NCBI GenBank assembly: GCA_010909165.1
Contig: MU008225.1
Coordinates: 62,001 to 126,000 of the forward strand
Direction of reading: 5' to 3'
From: Anthoceros angustus
Taxonomy: Eukaryota > Streptophyta > Anthocerotopsida > Anthocerotales > Anthocerotaceae
Length of the DNA: 64,000 bases
Below the pieces are notes generated by a model that was not told where the DNA came from, did not search any database, and saw only the letters and a program-made list of their open reading frames with translations. A program made the position numbers and the translations under genes. Below are positions 10,090 to 21,800 of the stretch, one piece after another. Position 1 is the first letter of the stretch; each line of letters starts with the position of its first letter.

Positions 10090-11530
10090 TTTCCCATGAA
10101 TCTGCCATTTTCTTCTCCTGCCGTTTTTGCTCAAGCTTCTCATGGATGCATCTCCTTCCTCGCCCTCTGGCGCACCTACCTCCCTAGGGCCTTCTCCTCC
10201 TCGCCCTCTGGCCCCATGGCGCCTGGCGACCTCGCCAAGTGGGGCGCCTTTTCTGCTTGAAACCACGCTCCCATATCCGTGCTTCTTTCTTTGCCAACGG
10301 CTGGCCTCCACTTGCAGCCCTCTGACTGCTCACCCTTGAGGAGCATTCCAGCCTCCTCCTCGCGCCCATACTGGCGCCCTTTTATCCTCTCGGTTCCAGT
10401 TGTCTGCGCGCCTTTCCCGCTAACGCTCCCTTCTTGCTCATTTGACCTCTCTGCTGGCAGCAAGGCTTGCTGATCAATCCTTAGGCCGTCTACAACATGC
10501 TCACGTCCTCCCCTTCAACTCGGCTCACAAAACTAGCTTCTCACGCCTCGATCTGCGCAGCATCGTCGTGGACACATGCATCATCGCGTACACCATCTCC
10601 CGACCTTCTAGACTCATGTCTAGCCCTAGATCGCTCTCAGCGATCTCCTTACATTCTCTTTCCACGGCAACAATTTCGCAATCGACCGTGAATTGGTCGC
10701 CTCCTTCTTGCAATTCCACTGCAAGCATATCTTGAGGTGTGATTTCTCCACAATCCTCCTTCATACACATCACCATAGAGCCATCCTCGCTCCTGGGCTC
10801 TAGCGCACCGCAGCTCCTCGACACCATTTTGTGTGCTTCTCCTTCCTCCAAATCGCATTTCTCCATCATCCTTGCCACCATCGTGGCCTCCTGCTAGCTC
10901 GCTTGCAGACCCGGCGTCGTTGCCACATGACATGCTCAACCTCATTCACAAAACCGTTTTCCCTGTTTTGCCAATCCGCAAGTTTTCCACTTGCGGTCGT
11001 TCAAGCTCCCTTCACCAAGTTCGATTTCCTCCCTTCTTGTTGGCCTAGCCTCATGTCAGGTCAGATCGCGCTCCCATGGCGACCTCCTCTTGCACCCCAT
11101 GGCCACCTCATGAGTGATTTCCCATGAATCGCCATTTCTTCTCCTCCTGCGGTTTCGCTCAAACTTTTCATGAGCGCATCTCCTCCTTCGCCCTCGTGTC
11201 CACCTCCCTAGGGCCTTCTCCTCTCGGCCTCCATGGCGACCTCGCCAAGTGGGGCGCCTTCTCGCTCAAAAAGCTGCTCTCATGTAGTTTTGCTTCTTTC
11301 TTTGCCATCGTGATGGCCTCCACCGCAGCCTCCTGCTCACCCTTGAGGCATTCCAGCCTCCTCCTCCTCGCGCCCATACTGGCGCCCTTTTATCCCTCGG
11401 TTCCAGTTGTCTGTGCAACTTTTCACCTGACGCTCCCTTCTTGCTCATTTGACCTCTGCTGGCAGCAAGGCTTGCTGATCAATCCTTAGGCCGTCTACAA
11501 CATGCTCACGTCCTCCCCTTCACCCGCCGT
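10090..11530 (-). repeat. ~1.03-kb tandem duplication in copy B internal region
   Basis: The stretch beginning near 10093 recurs near 11124: a gatttcccatgaatc-like start, an 'agggccttctcctc' block, the 'ctcacccttgagg' block and the 'caaggcttgctgatcaatcc' block come in the same order. The period is about 1030 bp. Copy A shows a shortened form (1-148 against 840-1240). Confidence 0.7.
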
Positions 11531-11792
11531 GGCAACCAACTCCTCGTCGAAAATCGGTCATCTGGCCTCAAGTCGCTCTCCGGTTTCGAAAAATGAAACT
11601 GCATTCTCATGCTCTTCCTGCACCTTCTTAAACTCTACCATCTCCTCTACACTTAGAAATCTTCACCACCTTACCACATTCTAGCTCTAATTTTCTATGG
11701 CACATGGATCTACATGTGTTCCTCTAACTCCTTCCTACTGTTTCCCAACTTTATCAAGAAAGGTCATACCATAGGCCTTGCTTTTGCGGAAG

Positions 11793-12350
11793 CTACATCC
11801 TTGGTGGCCGTGGTGGTACTCTCTCCTCTATGTAATCATACAAAGACTCCCTCCTCTTCCTTCGCAGAGTCCTCAACCGGACCAACGTGTGATGTGCATA
11901 GCTTAAGCCACAAAACCGGTTCAAAGATACAGCTCTCAAATCATCCCAATCCAACGGTGATGCAGCCCCATACGTGTGACTATACCACTGCTGGGCATGA
12001 CCTCGAAGTACTCTAGGAAAATTTCGGAGACAATCCACGATTGAGGCTTCCAAATTCGCATGAGTCATATGTTCAAAAGTTTGCACAAAAGCCTCAGCAT
12101 CTTCACCTTGTTTCTTCTCCCCAAATCTCCCATATTGCTGGCGGCTGTGGGGTGACTGACTTCCACCACCTCCACTTCCTCCACTCATGGTTGAGGGCGT
12201 CCACAAAACTGTGGGCACACCTCCCAAGACTCCCCTGTCCGAACAAATGTTGCTGCAAGCGGATGTACTATACAGACTTGGGCACACAAGCGCCTCGATC
12301 CTCTTAACAAGCAAGGTTGAAAGGGCAGCAAGATGGGCGTAATTGATCAA
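11793..12350 (-). pseudogene. Retrotransposon gag (capsid region), copy B
   Basis: This is the longest gag frame in the window, 185 residues. The first ~65 residues are linker-like, with a Gly/Ser-rich run. From about residue 80 it reads DAEAFVQTFEHMTHANLEA, then FPRVLRGHAQQWYSHTYG, SPLDWDDLRAVSLNRFCGL and ESLYDYIEERV. This order of helices, with the paired Trp motifs, is the Ty3/gypsy retrotransposon gag domain, which packages element RNA in cytoplasmic particles. No CCHC zinc knuckle follows in frame. Upstream frames (12347-12607, 13135-13383) hold Glu-rich and Arg-rich pieces that may be the split gag N-terminus. Confidence 0.75.
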
Positions 12351-14046
12351 GACCTTGAAAGCTCACCATTAGATCTACCCCAACTTCTCCGCCAAATCTC
12401 ACCCTCTTGCCTTCCTCCTCTTGACGACCAACTCGAGCTAGAAGAGCTCAACAATCCACGCCAAAAAGTCCTCCTCTTGCAAGAGCGGAAGATGTACCTT
12501 GAAATTAGGCTCGGATTCTTGACCCTCACCCTTGATCGGCAACTCCTCGGCAACAACCTCCTTCCTCTCGCTGTCCGTGAGCACAACCTCCTCTTGCTCT
12601 TAGACAACTACCTCTTCTTCCTCAACGGAACCCTTGAAGATGTTAGCACATGTAGCTTCCTCAAGAGCTCTCTCCTCCTTCTTCCTTTGCATCAGCAACT
12701 AAGCTTTCTTCACACATGATTTCTCCATTCAGTTCACAAATCCCTTGCAGACAAAGGCGGGGTGATCTCCTCTCAACTCCTACGAAAATTACTTCCTCCC
12801 TCCCCGACTAGACTTCCGCACGCCCACACCTCAACACACAACTATCCAAAACAGCAAATCCCTCCTACTCCTGTTCCACTCATGTTGCTTGGTCCGGATG
12901 AGCTAGGCGAACTCACACTCCCTTCCTCTCCTGCAGTAAATTCTCCAACCAAAGTTCTCTGCAGAAGGGTGTCTGCAAAAGATTGGGGACGGTTGTGGGA
13001 TGGTGTCTCCCTAGGTGTGCGTCCCAAGATGAGCTGAGCGGTGATTCTATCAAGGCGCTCAAGATCTTGAGACCACACGAAATTCCCCGCTCACCCTCCT
13101 TCACTTCTGCTTGGAGTTGAGCTAGATCCACCACTCAAGGTCCAGCGTTGAGAAGGCCCAGTGCTGGTAGCTGAACTTGAATCGTGCTCCAGAAACGGTG
13201 CTTCCTCCTCGCTTTCCTCTTCACATACCAACTCCTCTTCAACCACCTCCTTTGTTTCGCTGTCGGTGATTTCGTCCCTTCTCGAGCGTTTTCTGCTGGA
13301 TCACTTGGCTCCCCCTTGTAGGCAAGGGACAAAACGGCCTCCTCCTCAAGCGCCCTTAGCTCTTCCTCCTCCCGGAGCCGCAACCACCGCTGCGTTTTCC
13401 TCCCTCCATTGATTTCTTCTTGCAGCTCTTAGATCTCTTGCGAACAGTGGGGTGACCTCCTATGGTTTTCTCCTCTCCCTCCCTCTGCTAGACATCGCAA
13501 GCATCCTCATAGCCTCCAAAACACGGTTGTTAAAGAAAAATCAGCCAACATGCGCCATTCTTGCTGAACACAAAATCACACCATTGGAGGCGTGAGCTCC
13601 TCCTTCACAACGCAGGGTTCCAGGACGTGTAGGCTTCTTCCTAGACCCCGCTCCACCTCCTTACAAGATCTTCTCAGCTCATCTGCAAGCTAGCAACGAA
13701 AATCTCAAAATTTCAATTGTCACCACAAGTCCCGGCGCCAAAAATGTGGGAGGAAAACCCGGGGCACTCCGAGATTCCCCTCTAGCGGCCACACTTATCC
13801 CATGTCGTCGTTGGGTTTCGTCCCATGAGACTTGGGAACGGTGATCTTGAGAAATCCGTCACTACTGCAGCTACACACTACCTCAGCCTTCTAAACAAGC
13901 AAGGCGCCCTCTCACGCTCCTCTACAGCAGCCGCCGTCGCTTTGCCGTAAACTCACCAAACCTCAACCTACAGCGACACCACACAATTGCGTGTTACGTC
14001 TTAACAAGGTGTCATCACGGGGACCCCGACCCACACCGCAACCGTC

Positions 14047-15300
14047 CCTACTCCTAAGACACTCTTCTCCACAGGGAGCGCCCTCTTACTTGCAGTTGGG
14101 ATTCGTCCCTTAGGCTCTGCACAGTGGCCTTAGTTTTCCTACACTCTAATCCTCCTCACAACTCTCTCAATCAACAACGCCCTCTTCTTCTCTACTCATC
14201 TACCCTTCCTTCCTCCACAATCTCCTACTCTAACACCAATTTGGCTCATTAATTCCAACTCGCCCTTACGGCACAGCCTGGGTCCGTCAAATTAACGAGT
14301 TCTTCCTTGGGCCGGTTGCTATGTGGTTTGTACCAGACAGCGAGAACCTCCAGGGAGTCTTTCCCTGCAGTCTACCCTCAAGCCGAGAGTTCCTTGAGCA
14401 TCGCCACACACTCAAAGCAAAACAATTCACACAGCAACCATTCACAAGGGGAGCAGCTAGCAGGGGCGCCTGCAAAGAGCAAGCCCTCCACCCAGCACTC
14501 CGACCGCCGCGTTCTCCCTCTCTACCAGACACTGCGTTGGCTTGCAGCCGGCACGAAATTCCTGCACAAAGTGAAGGACTCAGGAGGATGGGAGCGCAAG
14601 ACACGATAATTTTACTTCACAAGCTCCCTCCTTTTATAGGGAGGTCCTCACATACAGCCTCCCCCTGGCGCGCCCTCACAGCCTCCCACAGGCGCCCTCC
14701 GCACGCCTACTCCTAAGACACTCTTCTCCACAGGTGAGCGCCTACTTGCAGTTGGGATTCGTCCCTTAGGCTCACTGTGGCCTCCGCTTTTCCTACACTC
14801 TAATCCTCCTCACAACTCTCTCAATCAACAACGCCCTCTTCTTCTACTCATCTACCCTTCCTTCCTCCACAATCTCCTACTCTAACACCAATTGCTGGCT
14901 CATTAATTCCAACTCGCCCTTACGGCACTGCAGTCCGTCAGGAAATTAACGAGTTCTTCCTTGGGCGGTGTGGTTTGCACGCAGCGAGAACCTCCGAGTC
15001 TTCCAGTCTACCCTCAAGCCGAGAGTTCCTTGAGCATCGCCACACACTCAAAGCAAAACAATTCACAACCATTCACAAGGGGAGCGGTGGGGCACTGCAA
15101 GAGCAAGCCCTCCACCCGACTCCGACCGCGTTCTCCTCTCTACCAGACCTGCGTTGGCTTGCGGCACGAAATTCTGCACAAAGTGAAGGACTCGGGAGGA
15201 TGGGAGCGCAAGACACGATAATTTTACTTCACAAGCTCCCTCCTTTTATAGGGAGGTCCTCACATACCTGCCCACAGGCGCCCTCCGGCACCGCCTTACT
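14047..15300 (-). repeat. Tandem duplication of LTR plus leader
   Basis: 14047-14707 and 14708-15300 repeat the same order: the 'cctactcctaagacactc' leader, the primer-site region, and then LTR sequence with its TATA box. The first LTR copy (from 14241) stops near 14707; the second is the full LTR (14893-15604). Copy A has only one such unit, so this arose in copy B or in its assembly. Confidence 0.75.
14875..14890 (-). other. Retrotransposon primer binding site (copy B)
   Basis: Same TGGTGTTAGAG sequence as at 3934-3949, two bases inside the 5' LTR. Confidence 0.7.
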
Positions 15301-15604
15301 CCTTATTTTAGTGTATCCTATTGTCGACTTTAAGTTCGACATCCAAGCATCTTGGGTAAAATTCTATTCTAGCAAATTCACCTATGTGAGCCTTAATGGC
15401 TCTGTCAACATTCCTATCTAGCTAGTCAACACACTCTCTGACAAGCATTAATGTCCTCCTCTAAAGAAAAGTCTTCCCAAGTGGCATCTTGCCCCATGTC
15501 TTCAAGCTAATTTAAGGACTTCTTATGAATCCCTTCCTTATCTTGATGCCTATCTTGAGTTCCTTCCTCCAATAAAATAGCCGGGCTCTCTTAGCCTTGG
15601 CTCA
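14893..15604 (-). repeat. LTR: 5' LTR of copy B and 3' LTR of copy C
   Basis: About 712 bp, with the same TG...CA ends as 3952-4673. TATA box on the minus strand at 15244-15251. The polypurine tract of copy C follows at about 15607-15632. Confidence 0.75.
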
Positions 15605-15814
15605 TCCTCGACTTCTCCTCTTCCTCTCACTTGTGGAGCAAGTGAGCTCCTTGCTCCTGCACCCATGTTAGGAGGTTGGTCTTCTCCTTGTGATTCTTGC
15701 TCCATTCTGCAAGATCAACCCCCTCTTCCTTCTTTCCTGCAAGGGCCAAGGTACTCGCCTCCCTTGCCGTCAAATCCATGCTAGCAGCCTTTGAATCCGC
15801 CGCTTCTTCCGGCC

Positions 15815-15895
15815 CTCCTACCATGGTAGGACCTTCTCCTACCGGTAGGAGTCCCTCTCGGTAGGAACTCCTCCTACCACGGTAGGAGTTCCACT
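15815..15895. repeat. Palindrome cluster (copy C, before the 3' LTR)
   Basis: CCTACCATGGTAGGA-type palindromes, equivalent to 4869-4956. Confidence 0.8.
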
Positions 15896-16285
15896 GGGTC
15901 GTTTCTTCTTCCTTACCCCTTCACAGGGTGATTCTCTCCCCTGAAGCTTCCCGCTTCACTTGCTTCTCCAGTGCGAAGTTTCTCCACCCTGCTTGGGACA
16001 CTCTCCAAGTCTAAGGCTTCGGTTGGACTTGCATGAGGGCCTCCCTATCATCGTCATGAGGTCCCAACATCCTCCTTTCAGCAAGTCGCAACAACTCGTT
16101 AGTGGCCTTGAGCACCTTGTTGTGAAGATGGGGCGCAAATCGTTGTTGTGCCATCTCCAATTCTTCGTAATCCTCAAGCCATACTCCATGCTCACACTTG
16201 CTTTTGTAAGCATCTCGCTCAAGGCCAGCTCACCGGTCTTGACATGGAGAGCCACATTCTCCGTCCTCTCATTCTGCTTGGCGGA

Positions 16286-17154
16286 TCAATCTCTCTTGTA
16301 GGGCATAATCAGCCGAAATCTCTCCCTCACCGCCAACATATGCTGCACCACCGCCTCATGGCCTTTCTCCTTTGCCATTTCTTCCTCCAACTCCCCTATC
16401 CTCCTAGGGAGTTGTGCATTCTCCGTTCTTTGGACTTCTCGTTCCATTTCCAATCTTTGGACAAAATGTGTCCGTTCTTCCAGCTCTTCTTCCTTCAATT
16501 CCAGCCTCGTGGATTTCTCCCAGCTCCTTTTCCATGTCACTAATCTTCACTTGTGGCTATGACCCGCTCATGTGCGCCTACTTGCCTTTGTCTTTGCCCT
16601 CATTTCTTTGCAGATTGCTCTCTCTTGTAGGGCATAATCAGCCGAAATCTCTCCCTCACCGCCAACATCTTTACCGCCTCTGACGGCCTTTCTCCTTTGC
16701 CATTTCTTCCTCCAACTCCCTATCCTCCTAGGGAGTTGTGCATTCTCCGTTCTTTGGACTTCTCGTTCCATTTCCAATCTTTGGACAAAATGTGTCCGTT
16801 CTTCCAGCTCTTCTTCCTTCAATTCCAGCCTCGTGGATTTCTCCCAGCTCCTTTTCCATGTCACTAATCACGCTGTGTGTGACCCGCTCATGTGCGCCTA
16901 CTTGCCTTTGTCTTTGCCCTCATTTCTTTGCAGATTGCTCTCGTCTTGACCTTTCCTCCATTAGCAGCACTTGCTTGTCTTGCCTTCTTTTCCCATGCGC
17001 ACCATGTGAGCAAGTTGCTCCACCTTCTCCTCTCGAGCTGCCAATTGCTTGGTAAGAGCCTTGTTCTCCGAATATGATTGTTTGCCTCTAGCCTTGTTTC
17101 AAGACTCTTTTCCAAGTGCTCCACTTGAGCTTCCATCCTCATAACATCCTCCAC
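16286..17154 (-). pseudogene. Coiled-coil part of the extra 3' ORF (copy C)
   Basis: Three minus-strand frames (16286-16540, 16568-16864, 16888-17154) carry the same coiled coil as copy B. The first two are products of a 329-bp tandem duplication (16292-16620 and 16621-16945) and share ELKEEELEERTHFVQRLEME. No frame is intact across the whole coil. Confidence 0.6.
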
Positions 17155-17156
17155 TG

Positions 17157-18745
17157 GGTTTCCGCTCGCCTACCCGCAATTTCCCTTGCTTGGTAGGTCC
17201 TTGTCTTCTCCGCCTCCGTCTTCAAGAATTCAACTCTCCTCTTGGCGGCTCCTATCTACCTTTGAACATCTCCCCTATGCATCCTCCAACATGTCTAAGT
17301 CTCCTTTCTTACCTCAGGAGACTCAAGGCCTTTGCCTTGCTCATGGGATCTTACATCCCTTGCTTCCCTATGATGAGCTCCCGCTCATCACTTGGTGGGC
17401 AACTCCTCCCACCGTGACTCCATCCGCTCGCCCACCTAGCAGGGCCGGTTGCCTTCTTATCTCCTCTTGGGAGCTTCCAAACCGTGACTTCCTTTTCCCT
17501 CCTACCGTGGTAGGAGGTGCTCCACCAGGACTACTTCCTACCGTGGTAGGACTAATTCACCGTAGGTCTTGTCATGAGAGGACGAAGGGGTCCCAAACCC
17601 GTGGGAACACCTCCCACCCTCGCAGCGGGATTCGCCATGGTAGGATCTATCCTACCTTCCATCTCCGCATCCTCCGGTCCAAACTTCAAATCCCCTACAA
17701 CTTCTCCTTGCAAGTCCTCCTGCATCCTCCGCCCCTATCTTTCGGAGGATTCCTTCCGGCAATAATGTCGGTGGTGCTGCGGCACCTCCTTTAGCGCAAA
17801 GCACCAAGCACTCCTGTCCCTCTCACGGTGTAAGTACACAATGTTAAAGGGATGCTTGGAATCATCCAACTCCTTACTTGTGAGTAGCCCTCTACTTCCC
17901 ACAAATGCACTAGATAAGTGCTAAGATAGCACGGCCTTGACTCCTTCATCGTTGGGTTTCGCTCGCCTACCAATTTCCCTTGCTTGGTAGGTCCTTGTCT
18001 TCTCCCTCCGTCTTCAAGAATTCAACTCTCCTCTTGGCGGCTCCCTGTCTACCTTCTGAACATCTCCCCTATGCGCGCATCTCCTCCAACATGTCCAAGT
18101 CTCCTTTCTTACCTCCGGAGACTCAAGGCCTTTGCCTTGCTCATGGGATCTTACATCCCTTGCTTCCCTATGATGAGCTCCCGCTCATCACTTGGTGGGC
18201 AACTCCTCCCACCGTGACTCCATCCTCGCCCACCTAGCAGGGCCGGTTGCCTTCTTATCTCCCGGCTTGGGAGCTTCCAAACCGTGACTTCCTTTTCCCT
18301 CCTACCGTGGTAGGAGGTGCTCCCAGGACTACTACCGTGGTAGGACTAATTCTGCCCGTGGGCCTTGTCATGAGAGGGAAGGGGTCCCAAACCGTGGGAA
18401 CACCTCCCACCCCCCCGAGATTCCTGCCATGGTAGGATCTATCCTACCTTCCATCTCCGCATCCTCCGGTCCAAACTTCAAATCCCCTACAACTTCTCCT
18501 TGCAAGTCCTCCTGCATCCTCGGCCTATCTTTGGAGGATTCCTTCCGGCAATAATGTCCGGTGGTGCTGGCACCTCAAGCTACAAAGCACCAAGCACTCC
18601 TGTCCCTCTGGTCAGTACACAATGTTAAAGGGATGCTTGGAATCATCCAACTCCTTACTTGTGAGTAGCCCTCTACTTCCCACAAATGCACTAGATAAGT
18701 GCTAAGATAGCCATGGTGGGGCATCTTCATCCGGCGTTGGGTTTT
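17157..18745 (-). repeat. ~794-bp tandem duplication in copy C
   Basis: The 'gggtttccgctcgcct' start at 17157 recurs at about 17954, and the two units stay alignable up to the 'gctaagatagc' end at about 17930 and 18708. Each unit contains one palindrome cluster (17497-17655 and 18297-18450). Copy B has one unit. Confidence 0.75.
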
Positions 18746-19245
18746 GACAACTTCTCCGGTGGTAGGTGTATGCTTCATACATGATGAGCCCCAATCCGGC
18801 TTCGCTCCTTGAGTGATCTTCCATAGAAAATGGAGGAAGGTAGTGCTGAAATATGACACCCTTGGATTGCTCACCAAGCCCAAAACAATTCTTGTGAACA
18901 ATCTCCACTTGGGCTCCAAGATTTGGTCCGTCCGCCAACCGTTCTTGGACTTAGCCTTCATGCCCCTTGCATAAGTGTAAGGGCTCCCTTGGGAAGATCC
19001 GCCGTTGATGCACGCTTGCCTCCTCGTTCCTTCCATCAACGTGATTCCGCTATCCTCGCTATCCGCCGCCATATACAGCGTATGCTCCTTACTCCAACAC
19101 CGTGGATCCGTCCGTGCGTTCTATCCGGTAAGGCGGCCAATTCCTCTCCGTCACGTAAATTAGCAAAACACTCCTCTATCAATTCAAGGTTGGTGTAAGA
19201 CCAATGCCCATACACCCACTCTAATGAATATTCTCCTCTGCCCAA
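18575..19245 (-). pseudogene. Unrecognised segment of the extra 3' ORF (copy C)
   Basis: Frames 18575-19072 and 19036-19245 repeat the peptides seen at 6701-7571, including YGHWSYTNLELIEECFANL and GMKAKSKNGWRT. Here a single frame of 165 residues survives, the best copy of this segment. No family recognised. Confidence 0.5.
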
Positions 19246-20706
19246 GGTCGAAAGTCGAAAGGTCTCTAGAGGATAGCTGGCTGCATAGCACGTAAATAAG
19301 GCATGTCAAATTTCCACCCTCGGTCTGATCCTCGCCTTAGACCTCTTGCGCTCCTGCGCCACCTCCTTGGTGGACGCTCCTTCCTTAGCTACTACCTCCT
19401 TGCCCTTGGTCATGGTAGGCTTGGTCATGGCCTCCTTGGTTAGTACTTGCGAAATTGAAGAAAAGTGATGCCTCTCAGCAATTCCTGCGGCTCCGACTTC
19501 TATCCTTGCAAGCGTTTCTCCTCCTCGGTGATTTGCTCTTGCTCACAGCTCAAAGGTCCTTGCCCTTGCTCTCCTCCTGCAGTCCTTACACCTTGGTCTA
19601 AATTGCAAGAGAAAGCTCACCAAAATTCCCCGGACTCTCTACAGCAAAGGAGCCCTTCCTTAGCTACTACCTCCTTGCCCTTGCTCTCCTCCTAGGCACC
19701 CTCATGAGCTTGATTTGCTCTTCTCCCTCTCTTCTTCCTCAATTCCTCCTTCTTTCTCTTGGGCGCTGGACTTCCACCTCCTGCAGACGCCCTTCTTCTT
19801 CACCTTGCCACAAGCCACCTGGCCTTGCACCTAGCCTTCAAGCACCAAGCAAAGATTTGACCTCCTTCCTTAGCTACTACCTCCTTGCCCTTGGCTTGGT
19901 CATGGCCTCCTTGGTTAGTGCACACGATTGAAGAAAAGTGATGCCTCTCACACATTCCTGCAGACCGACTTCTATCCTTGCAAACGTTTCTCCTCCTCGA
20001 TTTGCTCTTGCTCACAGCTCAAAGGTCCTTGCCCTTGCTCTCCTCCTGCAGTCCTTACACCTTGGCGTCCCCGAAACCCGATTTCTCCTGAGAAAGCTCA
20101 CCAAAATTCCCCGGACTCTTACACACACAGCAATTTAGGAGCCCTTCCTTCACGGTTTCCTAGCAATCTTGCCACGCCCACCCTCCTACCCTCACGAGCT
20201 TGGCAAGTGTTGGGTTGCCCCAACCTTCTTCTTCTTCCTCTTCTTCCTCAATTCCTCCTTCTTCCTCTCTTGGCGTCCTGCTGCCTTTTCTCCTCCGTTG
20301 CCCAACTTGCCTCCTCTCAGCTCGTGCGGTACGGGCGTTGCTGTATGGGGGCCTTAAGCTTGAGGTGTGGCGCCTTCTGCCGTGGAGGCCTCCTCAAGTT
20401 TCGAGTTGTGGCCTCCTGCAGCACTGCAGCCACTTTTATAAGTCACCCAAGGGTTAGAAAAGTAACTACCATTCTATCCTGCCCTTGGATGTGTGCCACG
20501 TGGCCCCTTTCTCACCATTGATGTTAGTTTCCTAATTCCTTATACTAAAATACCATTTCCCTATTTTCTAATTTCTAATTACTGAAAATTAGCCTCTAAT
20601 TTCTTAATTACCTATTTTGGCCTATTTATCTAGTCCACTAAAAGACTCTATATAGCAAGCCTATCCTGCCTAAAACATAAGCTACTTTCCTTAGCAACCT
20701 ATCTCC

Positions 20707-20940
20707 CACCGTGGTAGGACATCCTCCTACCATGGTAGGCGTTTTCCCTTTCTCCTACCACGGTAGGAGTTACTCCCACGGTAGGATACCTTCCTACCCT
20801 CTCCTACCATGGTAGGAGCTATTCCTACAGGTAGGTGATCAAAACACTAGCAGGGTTTCTCCTGGTGGTAGGATCTCTCCTACCCTCGTCTACCATGGTA
20901 GGAGTTTCTCCTACGGTAGGACACCTCCTACCACTCATGT
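20707..20940. repeat. Palindrome array (copy C)
   Basis: Same array as 8628-8865, with several units shortened at their central CG. Confidence 0.8.
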
Positions 20941-21138
20941 AGGTTACCTTTTCTCCTCACCAGAGGTCGTTTTGACCCGTTTCTTTTCCTGCATATCCTC
21001 TTTGCCTTCCCGACATGGTCCTACAACTCCCGCTCAAAAGGAGCAAAAATTTCCTTGCATGTCTTCACCAAACCATTTCTAGCAAAGAGTGTGGGCTGTT
21101 TCAAAAGCGAACTCATTTAAGCTTGTTGCCCAAACTTT

Positions 21139-21800
21139 ATGCTCCATGCTGTGGAATTGTTTTGCTTTGAGTGTGGCGATGCTCAAGGAACTTGGCTTGA
21201 GGGTAGACTCGGAAAGACTGGAGGTTCTGCAACCTGCACAAACCACATAGCAACCGGCCCAAGGAAGAACTCATTGATTTTTGGGACGACCTCTGTGCGC
21301 CAGCTATAGAGGAATTAATGAGCCAAACGGTGTTAGAGTAGAGATCGTGGAAAAAGATTAGATGAGTAGAGAAGAGGAGAGCGATGAGAAGGTTGTGAAG
21401 AAGATTAGAGTGTAGGAAAAGTGGAAGGCCAAAGAGCCCACGGACTAATCCCAAATCAGAGTAAGAGGGCCTTGTGGAGAAGTCGGTCTTAGAGGGACAA
21501 AATCTGTGTCGTGGGGTCCGGGCGCCGTGCACTTCCTGCTAAGGCATGACCCGTGAATTGTGTTGTGTCGAAGGTCCAGGAATTAGCATTCCCGAGCGGT
21601 GGTGCAGATGCTGTATGGGGAAGAGAGTAGTGGGCGCCTTGCTTGTTGAGGAGGCTGAGGTAGTGTGTAGATGTAGGCAATAATTGATCTCCTAAGATTC
21701 GACCGTTCACACAAGTCTCATGGAACGAAACCCAACGTATGAAACGCAGGACAAGTGTGCCACTAGAGGTGAATCTTGAAGCCCTGGATTTTCCTCCACA
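21139..21800 (+). mobile_element. Plus-strand fragment: LTR end, primer site and leader of the same retrotransposon
   Basis: From 21150 the plus strand reads ttgttttgctttgagtgtgg, the reverse complement of the LTR at about 4110. The LTR end lies near 21326, the primer site (ggtgttagagtaga) at 21329-21342, and leader sequence continues to about 21800. It faces copy C head-on, so the junction at 21138 is an inversion or a rearranged insertion. Confidence 0.7.

Larger units (their letters stand above)
3952..15604 (-). mobile_element. Copy B: near-complete Ty3/gypsy-type LTR retrotransposon with an extra 3' region
   Basis: 5' LTR 14893-15604 and 3' LTR 3952-4673 (about 712 and 722 bp) bracket 10.2 kb. 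In transcription order there is the primer site, a leader with a duplicated LTR/leader piece, gag (12350-11793), a ~1-kb tandem repeat (11530-10090), integrase fragments (about 9780-9092), a palindrome array, and then about 4.4 kb of extra sequence up to the polypurine tract. I saw no protease, reverse transcriptase or RNase H motif. The integrase core is also missing, so the copy is defective and could move only with proteins from elsewhere. All coding parts carry frameshifts. Confidence 0.75.
15605..21138 (-). mobile_element. Copy C: 3' portion of the same retrotransposon, truncated at 21138
   Basis: It matches 4674-9050 of copy B: polypurine tract, palindrome cluster, coiled coil, palindrome cluster, unrecognised segment, charged segment, palindrome array. 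The match stops abruptly at about 21138 within 'gttgcccaaactt', where sequence of the opposite orientation begins. Several internal tandem duplications make it longer than the equivalent part of copy B. Its gag and pol parts are missing. Confidence 0.8.
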
